A stretch of 64,000 nt of DNA from Bizionia myxarmorum (GTDB lineage: Bacteria; Bacteroidota; Bacteroidia; Flavobacteriales; Flavobacteriaceae): assembly GCF_008086205.1 (NCBI RefSeq), contig NZ_VSKK01000001.1, positions 434,001 through 498,000 on the forward strand, read 5' to 3'. Below, in pieces: positions 34,325 to 43,186 of this stretch (position 1 is the first letter of the stretch; the number at the start of each line of letters is the position of its first letter). The notes beneath the pieces were generated by a model. It saw only the letters and a list, made by a program, of their open reading frames with translations. It had not been told where the DNA came from and ran no database searches. Position numbers and translations under genes: made by a program.

Positions 34325-35866
34325 TTGAAACCCAAACCACATTATGATATTGTTATTGTTGGCAGCGGATTAGGCGGATTGGTTTCGGCTGTGATTTTAG
34401 CTAAAGAAGGCTATTCGGTTTGTGTACTTGAAAAGAATCAGCAGTTTGGCGGCAACTTACAAACCTTTGCCAGAAACAAATCTATTTTTGATACTGGTGT
34501 TCATTATATCGGCAGTTTAAGTCCTGGTGAAAACCTATACCAATATTTCAATTATTTGGGAATTATGGACGAATTATCCTTACATAAAATGGATGAAGAC
34601 GGGTTTGATATTATTAGTTTTGATGACGACGTTAAATCCTATTCTTACGCCCAAGGTTATGCAAATTTCAAAGCTCAATTGGTTCAAGATTTCCCTGAAG
34701 AACCTGATGCTATAGAAGCTTATTGTAATAAAATTCAGGAAACCTGTGATAAGTTTCCACTATACCGTTTAAAACCCGGAAGACCTTATGCTGATGGCGT
34801 TTTTCAACTTCAAATAAAATCTTTTTTAGAATCTATAACGTCCAATAAAAGACTTCAAGCCGTTTTAGCTGGCTCTAATTTCTTGTATGCTGGTGATGGC
34901 TATAAAACCCCATTTTATGTGCATTCACTTTCTGTAAATTCCTATATAGAAAGTGCTTACCGTTGTGTAAATGGTGGTAGTCAAATAACCAAATTGCTCA
35001 TTAAGCAGTTAAAAAAACATGGTGGAGAAGTATTCAAACATCATGAAGTCAAAAATTTAGAATTTGTAGATGACCGCATAGAATCTGCCATTTGCACTAA
35101 TGGTAATCGTATAAAAGGCACAACTTTTATTTCAAATATTGAACCTAAAATCACGGTAGATTTAGTAGGTAAGGAACACTTTAAAAAATCTTACACCAAC
35201 CGCGTGGATAATATAGAAAGTACCATTTCGGCCTTTAGCTTATACCTCGTTTTAAAGCCTGATAGTTTTAAATACATTAATAAAAATTATTATCATTTTA
35301 AAACTCAAGAAGCCGTTTGGAATGCGCAGCATTATAAACAAGAAAGTTGGCCTGAAAGTTATATGTTATCCATGGGAATTAAGAAAAATGACGCCATTTA
35401 TGGAGATAATATGACCATCATGACTTATATGCGCTATGATGAAGTTGAAGCTTGGGAAAACACGTTTAATACGGCTACATGTAAAAATGAACGCGGCCAA
35501 ACTTACGAGGCTTTCAAAAAAGAAAAAGCGGAAGTTATATTAAATGAATTGGAAAAGAAATTTCCTAAAATTCGAGATTGTATCGAGGAATATTATACCT
35601 CATCACCATTGTCTTATCGTGATTATATTGCGACTAATCGGGGTTCTATGTATGGTTATGTAAAAGATGTTGATAAGTCCATGCAATCGCTCATTTCACC
35701 TAAAACTAAAATTAATAATCTCCTATTTACGGGCCAGAGTTTAAATATGCATGGCATATTAGGTGTTACCATTGCTGGCGTTGTTACCTGTTCTGAATTA
35801 TTAGGCCAAACGTATTTATTAGATAAAATTATAGCGGCCAACAATACTGAAAAATCAAAAATATAA
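34325..35866 (+). CDS. Phytoene desaturase/CrtISO-like FAD oxidoreductase
   Basis: A 513-residue flavoprotein; it starts at TTG immediately after the previous stop. The FAD motif is IVIVGSGLGGLVSAV followed by VLEKNQQFGGNLQTF. The overall pattern (FDTGVHYIGSL near residue 60 and GQSLNMHGILGVTIAGVVTCSELL at the end) resembles carotenoid isomerases/desaturases and retinol saturase-like proteins. In the pigment locus it may desaturate, saturate or isomerise double bonds of the polyene. The reaction is not established. Confidence 0.8.
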   Translation: MKPKPHYDIVIVGSGLGGLVSAVILAKEGYSVCVLEKNQQFGGNLQTFARNKSIFDTGVHYIGSLSPGENLYQYFNYLGIMDELSLHKMDEDGFDIISFDDDVKSYSYAQGYANFKAQLVQDFPEEPDAIEAYCNKIQETCDKFPLYRLKPGRPYADGVFQLQIKSFLESITSNKRLQAVLAGSNFLYAGDGYKTPFYVHSLSVNSYIESAYRCVNGGSQITKLLIKQLKKHGGEVFKHHEVKNLEFVDDRIESAICTNGNRIKGTTFISNIEPKITVDLVGKEHFKKSYTNRVDNIESTISAFSLYLVLKPDSFKYINKNYYHFKTQEAVWNAQHYKQESWPESYMLSMGIKKNDAIYGDNMTIMTYMRYDEVEAWENTFNTATCKNERGQTYEAFKKEKAEVILNELEKKFPKIRDCIEEYYTSSPLSYRDYIATNRGSMYGYVKDVDKSMQSLISPKTKINNLLFTGQSLNMHGILGVTIAGVVTCSELLGQTYLLDKIIAANNTEKSKI

Positions 35867-37530
35867 TGGCACATAATTTTTGTAAAATTCTTGGATTCGT
35901 ATTGCTTTTAAATGCATGTGGTGTTAAAAAATCGCTTCAGGATCTTCCTGATGTTTCAAATTATGAACAAACAATTCCGGAACGCCAGCAAATTTCAGAC
36001 TTTAGCTTTACCACAAATAATGGGCTATTAACCAAAAATAAATATGGGCAATGGGAATTGTATGTATCCGGCGATCCGTATCAAATGGGAATGCAAATTG
36101 GTGGTTTAGAAAAGGAATTAATGGTGGTACAAGAACATGCCTTATTAGGAAAAGTAGCTGAAATTGTTCCATCTAAAAGCAAGCAATTTATGCTGCGAAA
36201 AGTGTTGGCTTGGTACAACCGAAAAATGCACTTACATGTTCCTGAAGAATATAAAAGTGAAATTTTAGGAGTTTCAAAATACGCCGGCGATACCTACGAT
36301 TATTTTGCCGACGATTATTTACGCATCCTTTATTTTCACAGTGCTCACGACATTGGTCATGCCTTAAAAGATTTGGCACTTGTGGGTTGCTCCTCTTTTG
36401 CAGCTTGGGGTGATAAAACGGAAGACGGCAGTTTAATAATTGGCCGGAATTTCGACTTTTATGCTGGTGATGAATTTTCACAAAACAAGGTTATTGCCTT
36501 CATAAAACCAACAAATGGCTATAATTTCATGTCGGTTACTTGGCCAGGAATGATTGGTGTAGTTTCGGGCATGAATGATCAAGGCTTAACGGTGACTATT
36601 AACGCTGGAAAATCGGATGTTCCCATGTTGGCGAAAACGCCTATTTCCATATTAACGCGTGAAATATTGCAATATGCTAGCAACATTGATGAGGCCATTG
36701 CCATTGCTAAAAAACGCCAAGTATTTGTGTCCGAATCTATTTTAATTGGAAGTGCAAATGATAATCGCGCAATTACTATTGAAGTGTCTCCCAATAATTT
36801 TGGCGTTTATACGGTTGAAAATTCCAATCAACTTATATGCTCTAATCATTTTCAAAGTGAAGCCTATGCAGATGATAAAAACAACCTGAAGCAAATAGCA
36901 GAAAGTCACTCGCAATATCGTTTTGAACGCATGCAAGAATTACTTTCAGAAACCCCTAAACTAACGGTTGAAAAAGCGATTTCAATTTTAAGAAATAAAG
37001 AAGGTCTGGATAATAAAACCATTGGTTATGGCAATGAAAAAGCCTTGAACCAATTATTAGCCCATCATGGTGTGGTTTTTAAACCGGAAGAAGGCTTGGT
37101 TTGGGTTTCGGCAAGTCCATATCAATTAGGTGCTTTTGTGGCTTATGATTTGAATGAAATTTTCAAAAACGCCCCTTCTCAAAAACCTATAAAAACACTT
37201 CATAATGAGGCTATAACTATAGAAGCCGATCCGTTTCAGTTTACCCAAGAATATTTAAATTATGAAAAATATCGGATTTTGAGTCGGAAAGTTTCGCAAG
37301 CAATTTTAAATGAAAACCATATAGAACCCGATGTTTTAGATGAACTTATTTCTAGCAATCCCAATTATTGGAAAGCCTACTATTTAGTTGGTAAATATTA
37401 TTATAAACATCAGTATTACACCGCAGCTTTACAGGCCTTTAAAAAAGCTCAAACTAAAGAAATCGCCACTGTTCCAGACAAAGAAGATATTGAAAATCAC
37501 ATAAAGAAAATACAGCGAAAATTAAAATAG
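35866..37530 (+). CDS. C45-family autoproteolytic acyltransferase/hydrolase lipoprotein
   Basis: A 554-residue protein with a lipoprotein signal (MAHNFCKILGFVLLLNAC). The Ntn-hydrolase core of the isopenicillin N acyltransferase family carries the nucleophile Cys175 (LVGCSSFAAWG), exposed after self-cleavage between Gly174 and Cys175. IIGRNFDFY and GVVSGMNDQGLTVTINAG follow. The C-terminal 100 or so residues are helical and TPR-like (YWKAYYLVGKYYYKHQYYTAALQAFKKAQ). An envelope-anchored acyltransferase of this class could form or cut an amide or ester of the pigment. Its start overlaps the previous stop (TAATG). Confidence 0.82.
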   Translation: MAHNFCKILGFVLLLNACGVKKSLQDLPDVSNYEQTIPERQQISDFSFTTNNGLLTKNKYGQWELYVSGDPYQMGMQIGGLEKELMVVQEHALLGKVAEIVPSKSKQFMLRKVLAWYNRKMHLHVPEEYKSEILGVSKYAGDTYDYFADDYLRILYFHSAHDIGHALKDLALVGCSSFAAWGDKTEDGSLIIGRNFDFYAGDEFSQNKVIAFIKPTNGYNFMSVTWPGMIGVVSGMNDQGLTVTINAGKSDVPMLAKTPISILTREILQYASNIDEAIAIAKKRQVFVSESILIGSANDNRAITIEVSPNNFGVYTVENSNQLICSNHFQSEAYADDKNNLKQIAESHSQYRFERMQELLSETPKLTVEKAISILRNKEGLDNKTIGYGNEKALNQLLAHHGVVFKPEEGLVWVSASPYQLGAFVAYDLNEIFKNAPSQKPIKTLHNEAITIEADPFQFTQEYLNYEKYRILSRKVSQAILNENHIEPDVLDELISSNPNYWKAYYLVGKYYYKHQYYTAALQAFKKAQTKEIATVPDKEDIENHIKKIQRKLK

Positions 37531-37578
37531 AGTCTCAAAATTTTTGAATTATATACAGACCGAACACCTTGTTTTAAT

Positions 37579-37586
37579 TACATTTG
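37579..37586 (+). promoter_or_regulatory. -7 box TACATTTG before the PaaK-like ligase gene
   Basis: Exact TAnnTTTG match, 24 bp before the ATG at 37611. The preceding 80-bp spacer is the widest gap since 10646, so the ligase may have its own promoter. Confidence 0.4.
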
Positions 37587-37610
37587 AGTACTAAAAAATG
37601 CCGATTAATT

Positions 37611-38906
37611 ATGATTCCAGAAATTGAAAAAGCATCAGCCGAAGCCATAAAATCCTTTCAAGAAGAAAAGCTTCAAACACTTTTGGGCTATTTGCAAGAC
37701 CATTCATTTTATTATCAACAGGTTTTTAAAAAGCATAAAATTGATATTTCTTCTATAAAAACCTTGGAAGATTTAAGGCAAATACCAACAACCTCAAAAG
37801 ACCAATTACAGGCTTATAATGATGAGTTTTTATGCGTTCCTAAAAACCAAATTATTGATTATGTTACAACTTCCGGCACTTTAGGCGATCCTGTAACATT
37901 TGCATTAACCGATACCGATTTAAATCGATTAGCTTATAACGAAGCCCTTTCATTTGCATGTTCCGGCGTTACAGAAAATGATGTGTTGCAACTAATGACT
38001 ACTATGGACAGGCGCTTTATGGCAGGTTTAGCCTATTTTTTAGGAGCGCGTAAATTAGGCACGGGTATTATTCGTGTTGGCGCCGGAATTCCAGAATTGC
38101 AATGGGATTCCATTATAAAATTTAAACCAACTTATTTAATTGCGGTTCCTTCTTTTTTATTGAAGCTAATTGAATACGCCAAACATCTGGATATTGACAT
38201 TAATAAATCGGGTGTGAAAGGTGTGATTTGTATTGGTGAGCCCTTGCGAAATCTAGATTTTTCAGAAAATGCCTTGTCTCAAAAAATTACAGCAGAATGG
38301 GATATTAAATTATATTCTACCTACGCTTCCACCGAAATGAATACGGCTTTCAACGAATGTGAAGCTCAAAAAGGCGGTCATCATCATCCGGAATTAATTA
38401 TTGCCGAAATATTAGATGACGATGAAAATACGGTTTTAGAAGGTGAAGTAGGCGAATTAACAATTACCACATTAGGTCTGGAAGGTATGCCGCTTTTACG
38501 TTTTAAAACGGGCGATATGGTTCAAGCACATCACGGCGCTTGTACTTGTGGCAGAACAACCATGCGATTAGGTCCCGTAGTTGGCAGAAAAAAACAAATG
38601 ATTAAGTATAAAGGAACTACACTTTATCCGCCGGCCATGGATAATATTCTGAATGATTTTATTGCTGTAGATAGTTATGTAATAGAAATTTCACACAACA
38701 GTATTGGTACGGATGAAATATGCATTAAAATAGCCACAGATACACCAACGGAGAAATTACTCATCCAAATAAAAGATCACTTTAGGGCTAAATTACGCGT
38801 CGCACCTAAAATTGAATTTCACGATAAAAAAACCATTCAAAATTTACAATTTCCAGCTATGAGCAGGAAACCCGTTATGGTAATTGATAAACGTATAAAA
38901 GACTAA
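37611..38906 (+). CDS. Phenylacetate-CoA ligase-like adenylate-forming enzyme
   Basis: A 431-residue AMP-forming ligase of the PaaK group. I use the ATG at 37611; an in-frame TTG 27 bp upstream overlaps the -7 box. Visible are the phosphate loop TTSGTLGDPVTF, the YSTYASTEMNTAF motif, the metal-binding ECEAQKGGHHHPEL, LLRFKTGDM and CTCGRTTMRLGPVVGRKKQMIKYKG. In this locus it most likely activates the coumaric-type starter acid for loading onto ACP or CoA; true phenylacetate breakdown is unlikely because no paa genes are present. Confidence 0.85.
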   Translation: MIPEIEKASAEAIKSFQEEKLQTLLGYLQDHSFYYQQVFKKHKIDISSIKTLEDLRQIPTTSKDQLQAYNDEFLCVPKNQIIDYVTTSGTLGDPVTFALTDTDLNRLAYNEALSFACSGVTENDVLQLMTTMDRRFMAGLAYFLGARKLGTGIIRVGAGIPELQWDSIIKFKPTYLIAVPSFLLKLIEYAKHLDIDINKSGVKGVICIGEPLRNLDFSENALSQKITAEWDIKLYSTYASTEMNTAFNECEAQKGGHHHPELIIAEILDDDENTVLEGEVGELTITTLGLEGMPLLRFKTGDMVQAHHGACTCGRTTMRLGPVVGRKKQMIKYKGTTLYPPAMDNILNDFIAVDSYVIEISHNSIGTDEICIKIATDTPTEKLLIQIKDHFRAKLRVAPKIEFHDKKTIQNLQFPAMSRKPVMVIDKRIKD

Positions 38907-38928
38907 TTTTAAAATTTAGTAAACTATT

Positions 38929-39342
38929 ATGCCTGATTTAGTAATTAAATACAAAAAGAAAAAACAAAATATCCAATTAGCTTTAGGGTTGATGTGGATT
39001 GCTTTGGGCGTAATTGGATTTTTTTTAAGTAGTGAAAATCTACAATGGCATAATGTTTTTATTGTCGTATTAGGTGCAATTCAGATTGGAATGGCTTTTT
39101 GGAATATGAAATATCATTATATAACCATTACAAATGATTGGATAAAAGAGAATTCCATATTCAGTAAAAAGATTTTAAGAAAAAATATCATTGAAATTAA
39201 AAAGTTTGCAGGCGACTATACTTTTAAAACCCATGATAAAAATTTGGTAATCAATTCGAATTTAGTCGATGAAAATTCTTTAGTGGAATTAGATGCTTTT
39301 ATAGAAACTATGGAGTTGCCAGAACAAAACGCCAATTTATAA
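38929..39342 (+). CDS. Small membrane protein with PH-like C-terminus, copy 1
   Basis: A 137-residue protein: a basic N-terminus (VIKYKKKKQN), two membrane helices (about residues 18-33 and 42-60) and a soluble beta-rich tail (ITNDWIKENSIFSKKILRKNIIEIKKFAGDYTFK) resembling bacterial PH-like domains. It is a tandem paralogue of the next gene (both begin MP and share FAGxYTxKT and NLVDE blocks). It has no known function and is 22 bp after the ligase gene, so it may be co-transcribed. Confidence 0.65.
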   Translation: MPDLVIKYKKKKQNIQLALGLMWIALGVIGFFLSSENLQWHNVFIVVLGAIQIGMAFWNMKYHYITITNDWIKENSIFSKKILRKNIIEIKKFAGDYTFKTHDKNLVINSNLVDENSLVELDAFIETMELPEQNANL

Positions 39343-39351
39343 ACTATTAAT

Positions 39352-39774
39352 ATGCCCAAAGTGACTTTTAAATATAAAAAAAAGCGACTCTATATTAATT
39401 TGGCTATGGCGCATTTTTGGATAGCTTTAGCTATTGTAGCTTTATGGGAGGACAATACAATTGAATGGTATAATTTAGGTTTTTTATTAGCGGGCACTTT
39501 ATATTTTATACAATTTGTATGGGATGTTTTATACCAATACCTAAATATTACCGATAATTTTATTAGAAGAAATGGGGTGTTTGTTAAAAAAATAAGGATT
39601 AAGGATATTACAGATATTGAAAAATTTGCTGGTGGTTATACCTTAAAAACAAAGCATAAAAAGCTTGTTATCAATACTAATTTGGTTGATGAAGCTTCCA
39701 TTTCAGAATTAGAAACTTTTATTGAGGGAATAAGAATAGGCGAAGATCGATATTTTCATTTGGATATAGATTAA
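39352..39774 (+). CDS. Small membrane protein with PH-like C-terminus, copy 2
   Basis: A 140-residue paralogue of the preceding protein, with the same layout: a KYKKKR N-terminus, two membrane helices and the tail DNFIRRNGVFVKKIRIKDITDIEKFAGGYTLKT. It begins 9 bp after copy 1. The duplication is old, judging by the many substitutions. A terminator follows at 39831-39862. Function unknown. Confidence 0.65.
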   Translation: MPKVTFKYKKKRLYINLAMAHFWIALAIVALWEDNTIEWYNLGFLLAGTLYFIQFVWDVLYQYLNITDNFIRRNGVFVKKIRIKDITDIEKFAGGYTLKTKHKKLVINTNLVDEASISELETFIEGIRIGEDRYFHLDID

Positions 39775-39830
39775 CAGAAAATACATGACGGTTTTTGAAA
39801 CACTGACTAGTAATTTAAATAAGAATAAAC

Positions 39831-39862
39831 AAAAAAAGCCAACTCATAAAAGTTGGCTTTTC
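39831..39862. terminator. Bidirectional terminator
   Basis: AGCCAACT (39837-39844) pairs with AGTTGGCT (39851-39858), with an A-run on the left and TTTTCT on the right. It separates the convergent genes ending at 39774 and 39886. Confidence 0.85.
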
Positions 39863-39885
39863 TCTATTTAAATAGTTTATAATTT

Positions 39886-40389
39886 TTAAGCTTTATCCAT
39901 AGCAGGAATACGCAGCACTTGGCCTGGGTAAATTTTGTCAGGATGGGTTAACATAGGTTTATTAGCATCAAAAATCAATGGGTATTTGTTAGCGTTTCCG
40001 TAGAATTTCTTCGCTATTTTACCCAATGTATCACCACTAACAACCGTATGGAACTCTGCTTCTGGCTCTTGGTGCTCAACCGTCATTTGATCGTCAACTA
40101 CAGCGATTCCATTTGAGTTTCCTACCACTAAAATAATTTTTTCACGCGTGGCTTGATCATAAGCCATTCCATGAATGGTAGCGGTATCGCCATCAATTTT
40201 AACTTTTAAATTTTTAGCTTCTAGTTTTAAATCGGAAACGGTAACTTCAAGTCGGTTTGCGGCATCTGTTTCGCGTTTTAATTTGGCTGCTGATGCATCT
40301 GCTTTTGCTTCTGCGGCTTCTTCAGCATCTGTTTTTCCAATTCCGAAAACTTTGGCACCTGCGTTTTTAATAAATGAAAATAATCCCAT
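39886..40389 (-). CDS. kbp: BON-LysM protein, Kbp (YgaU)-like potassium-binding protein
   Basis: A 167-residue cytosolic-type protein with the opening MGLFSFIKNAGAKVFG, an Ala/Glu/Lys-rich insert, a BON domain (about 50-105; VGNSNGIAVVDDQM) and a C-terminal LysM domain (about 112-163; VVSGDTLGKIAKKFYGN and YPGQVLRIP). Both ends and the domain order match E. coli Kbp, which binds K+ and responds to osmotic stress; here the linker is about 18 residues longer. Transcribed alone on the minus strand. Confidence 0.85.
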   Translation of the reverse strand: MGLFSFIKNAGAKVFGIGKTDAEEAAEAKADASAAKLKRETDAANRLEVTVSDLKLEAKNLKVKIDGDTATIHGMAYDQATREKIILVVGNSNGIAVVDDQMTVEHQEPEAEFHTVVSGDTLGKIAKKFYGNANKYPLIFDANKPMLTHPDKIYPGQVLRIPAMDKA

Positions 40390-40490
40390 AATTGTTAATT
40401 TGTTTTAAGAGTTAATAGTTGATTTTACAACCCTTAAATTACAAAATTTATCAATGCTCAAGGTGGAATTTTTATGTTTTTTAACATAAA

Positions 40491-40532
40491 AAAAGGAACT
40501 GCTTTCAGATTTCTCTTCAAGTAGTTCCTTCT
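40491..40532 (-). terminator. Terminator of the lipoprotein gene
   Basis: AAGGAACTGCTT (40493-40504) pairs with AAGTAGTTCCTT (40519-40530) with one mismatch; the A-run on the left gives the U-tract on the minus strand. Confidence 0.75.
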
Positions 40533-40555
40533 CATTTATAGACTAATTTCAAATT

Positions 40556-41503
40556 TTATACAGTTTCACGACTGGGTTGACGTGGATTATCTTTTTGTTC
40601 ACCTTTATACTTTCGCATTTTCTGCTGATCCGTTTGTTTGCCTTCCGCATTCTTCATAAATTGAATATAGCCTTTTCCGGTAAATTCATATACGGTTCTA
40701 GATGCTGGCTGATATAGTTCTATAGTGGCATCATTCAAAACGCGCAATTCAAAAAATTCATTTGAAAAATAATCATAATCCAAAGTCAATGTTTTTAAAT
40801 AACGGTTTCCAGATATATTTGCAACGTTGTAAAGCCCCGTATAATCCCAATAAATAGTATTGGGGTTATTGTTATTTATATCTTGTGAACTTCTAAATTC
40901 CGAATCATTTCCACCTGCTAAAAACTGTAAATAGTTTTCAAAGTCAAATTCATTTGGAACGCCAGTTGGACTCGTATAGGTCTTTTCCCAGGCTTTATAT
41001 TCCTGCAAGAAATAATGAATATTGTCATAAAACACATAGTCATAATCAAAATTACTGCGTTGATATCCATCTAAAAAGTAAGATGTATCGTTATTTGGAT
41101 TATATAATTCAATGGTGTTATTATCTATTTGATACACATCAAAGGTTTGATAACCATCCACCAAATGATACACATCTAGCACATTATTATAAACCTGATA
41201 CGTTCCCGTTTGGATACCAAATCCATTACCTTGATCGCCAAAACCAACTAAATTATTATTGGCAAATAAGCGGCCATTTTTAAAGGATAGTGTAAACGCT
41301 ATTTGTAAAAAAGGCGTTTGGCTATAACCAACAGTTTGGTTAATATCTACATACCATAGCTCATAACGGCTCAACAACTGATTTAATGAAATGGAAGGCG
41401 CTGGCGCAGGATTGTAGTTGTCCACGATAATTTCGTCCGTGTAACATGCGGTAAACAGCGTTGCAGAAATTGCAAATGCGAAAAGTAGTTTTATTGTTTT
41501 CAT
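40556..41503 (-). CDS. Flavobacterial lipoprotein of unknown function
   Basis: A 315-residue lipoprotein (MKTIKLLFAFAISATLFTAC, then YTDE). The chain has two beta-rich halves, with LSRYELWYVDINQT and LQIAFTLSFKNGRLFANNNL near the front and a related strand pattern after residue 170, then a Lys/Arg-rich tail. Similar proteins are often labelled nicotinic acid mononucleotide adenylyltransferase in databases. No nucleotidyltransferase motif is present, so I do not accept that. Its promoter region is copy B of the conserved element shared with the WG-repeat gene. Confidence 0.7.
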   Translation of the reverse strand: MKTIKLLFAFAISATLFTACYTDEIIVDNYNPAPAPSISLNQLLSRYELWYVDINQTVGYSQTPFLQIAFTLSFKNGRLFANNNLVGFGDQGNGFGIQTGTYQVYNNVLDVYHLVDGYQTFDVYQIDNNTIELYNPNNDTSYFLDGYQRSNFDYDYVFYDNIHYFLQEYKAWEKTYTSPTGVPNEFDFENYLQFLAGGNDSEFRSSQDINNNNPNTIYWDYTGLYNVANISGNRYLKTLTLDYDYFSNEFFELRVLNDATIELYQPASRTVYEFTGKGYIQFMKNAEGKQTDQQKMRKYKGEQKDNPRQPSRETV

Positions 41504-41597
41504 GTGTTCGTTTTTTACTAATGTTTTATTGACACATGCTGTTCGCTATTAATCATTCGTTTGAGTAATAAAAGCGTTTGGCATGCTCGTTTCATAA
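41504..41597 (-). promoter_or_regulatory. Conserved upstream element, copy B (inverted CATG-N5-CGC sites)
   Basis: Read on the minus strand from 41597, this region repeats the blocks TTATGAA, CGAGCATG, ACGC and AATAGCGAACAGCATGTG of copy A. The distance between the CGAGCATG and AATAGCG blocks is the same (39 bp), and 47 instead of 46 bp separate AATAGCG from the ATG. Again no TAnnTTTG box. See the findings. Confidence 0.6.
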
Positions 41598-41695
41598 GGC
41601 CATCATTTTAAAGTTATTAATACTAGGAATTCAAAACGCGTGCCAAAATGAATAAAGCGGTTTCCGTGAAAAGCGATAAAGCATAAAATTTTATG

Positions 41696-41703
41696 TATTT
41701 TTG
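41696..41703 (+). promoter_or_regulatory. -7 box TATTTTTG of gpsA
   Basis: Exact TAnnTTTG match, 23 bp before the ATG at 41727. Confidence 0.4.
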
Positions 41704-41726
41704 AATTACTAAATGCACCTATTGTT

Positions 41727-42728
41727 ATGAGTAAACCTTTAAAATATGCTGTTTTCGGATCTGGAAGTTGGGCCACAGCTATTGTAAAAATGCTTTCTGA
41801 AAATTTAGATGAAGTAGGTTGGTACATGCGAAGTGTCTATACCAAAGAGCATTTGCTTAAGGAATATCATAACCCGAGTTATTTAAGTTCGGTAGAATTT
41901 AAAGTGGAACACTTAAAATTAAGCAATGATATTAACGAGATGGCGGAATACGCCGATGTGTTGATTTTTGCTATTCCTTCAGCTTTTATGCACAGCGAGC
42001 TAGAGAAATTAACAGCAGATGTTTCCAAAAAAACTATTGTTTCCGCCGTAAAAGGAATTCTTCCAGAATCCGGTTTATTGGTTGGTGAGCATTTTCATGA
42101 TATTTATAATATTCCTTTTGAAAACATAGCAGTAATTGCCGGTCCTTGTCATGCTGAAGAAGTAGCTTTGGAACGTTTATCTTACCTTACTATTTCTTGT
42201 GCTGATCCTGAAAAAGCGACAGAAATTGCTGATAAATTGTCTAGCGATTATATAAAAACAAAAATTAGCGATGACATTATTGGTACAGAATATGCCGTGA
42301 TGCTGAAAAATATCTATGCTATTGCTGCCGGAATTGCTCATGGTTTAGGCTATGGTGATAATTTCCAGAGTGTACTAATGAGTAACGCCATTCGGGAAAT
42401 GAAGCGTTTTATTAAGAAAATGCATAAAATGAAACGTAACATTAACAACTCCGCTTATCTAGGCGATTTATTGGTTACGGGTTATTCTGTATTTTCCAGA
42501 AACCGTATGTTTGGTAATATGATTGGCAAAGGGTATACCGTGAAATCAGCTCAAATGGAAATGAATATGGTAGCTGAAGGTTATTACGCCACTAAAAGTG
42601 CCCATTTGCTGAATGAGAAAAATAAAAGTAAAACTAAAACCCCAATTATTGATGCGGTCTATGCCGTTTTATATGAAGGGAAAGATCCAAAAGCCGTTTT
42701 TAAGAAATTAACGGATAAATTGGATTAA
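41727..42728 (+). CDS. gpsA: NAD(P)+-dependent glycerol-3-phosphate dehydrogenase
   Basis: A 333-residue GpsA. It has the N-terminal Rossmann motif (FGSGSWATAI, residues 10-19), the family block AGPCHAEEVALE and the catalytic Lys region (EYAVMLKNIYAIAAGIAHGLGYGDN). It reduces dihydroxyacetone phosphate to sn-glycerol 3-phosphate, the first step of phospholipid synthesis, in the cytosol. Length is normal. It is a single-gene unit with its own -7 box. Confidence 0.92.
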   Translation: MSKPLKYAVFGSGSWATAIVKMLSENLDEVGWYMRSVYTKEHLLKEYHNPSYLSSVEFKVEHLKLSNDINEMAEYADVLIFAIPSAFMHSELEKLTADVSKKTIVSAVKGILPESGLLVGEHFHDIYNIPFENIAVIAGPCHAEEVALERLSYLTISCADPEKATEIADKLSSDYIKTKISDDIIGTEYAVMLKNIYAIAAGIAHGLGYGDNFQSVLMSNAIREMKRFIKKMHKMKRNINNSAYLGDLLVTGYSVFSRNRMFGNMIGKGYTVKSAQMEMNMVAEGYYATKSAHLLNEKNKSKTKTPIIDAVYAVLYEGKDPKAVFKKLTDKLD

Positions 42729-42762
42729 TCGACTTCCAATCACTTTTTACTGGTTAACATTC

Positions 42763-43101
42763 TTATTTTGATTGCATTCGAACGAGGTGAAAAATGGAGA
42801 AAGCTAAACTCATAACAAATAGAAAAATAGCATAATTACGAGTAGACTTACTAAATTTATAGGCTTTTACGCTGTTAAAATCTTTCTTTCTGAAAAGTAT
42901 ATATAAACTAGTTAGGATTCCTACCCATGTAAAAGATGGAATAACTAATACAATTTTTATCCAAATTGGTAAGTTGTGTTCTGGATCATTTCTTTTATAA
43001 AAGATTAAGAGAAATGGAAATACTAATAATGCTATAAGCATCACCACAATTAGAATTATTTGAAATGGCCCGATGGCTAAAATGGTATTTGTTAAAGTCA
43101 T
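42763..43101 (-). CDS. Small membrane protein of unknown function
   Basis: A 112-residue protein with three predicted membrane helices (about 10-33, 47-68 and 88-106) joined by short charged loops (YKRNDPEHNLPIW). The first half resembles the PLDc_N-type membrane hairpin found in many small Bacteroidota proteins. No enzyme motif is present. It lies 85 bp downstream of the next minus-strand gene and could share its transcript. Confidence 0.6.
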   Translation of the reverse strand: MTLTNTILAIGPFQIILIVVMLIALLVFPFLLIFYKRNDPEHNLPIWIKIVLVIPSFTWVGILTSLYILFRKKDFNSVKAYKFSKSTRNYAIFLFVMSLAFSIFHLVRMQSK

Positions 43102-43186
43102 TTTTGCTTTTATTATTTAATGTTTCCTATATAATTTAACAATAATAAGGATTTAAATAGGAGATTCCTGCCTTCACAGGAATTAT

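Noticed and set aside
40556-41503. Nicotinic acid mononucleotide adenylyltransferase label that similar proteins sometimes carry
   Set aside because: The protein is a beta-rich lipoprotein with no HxGH or other nucleotidyltransferase motif.
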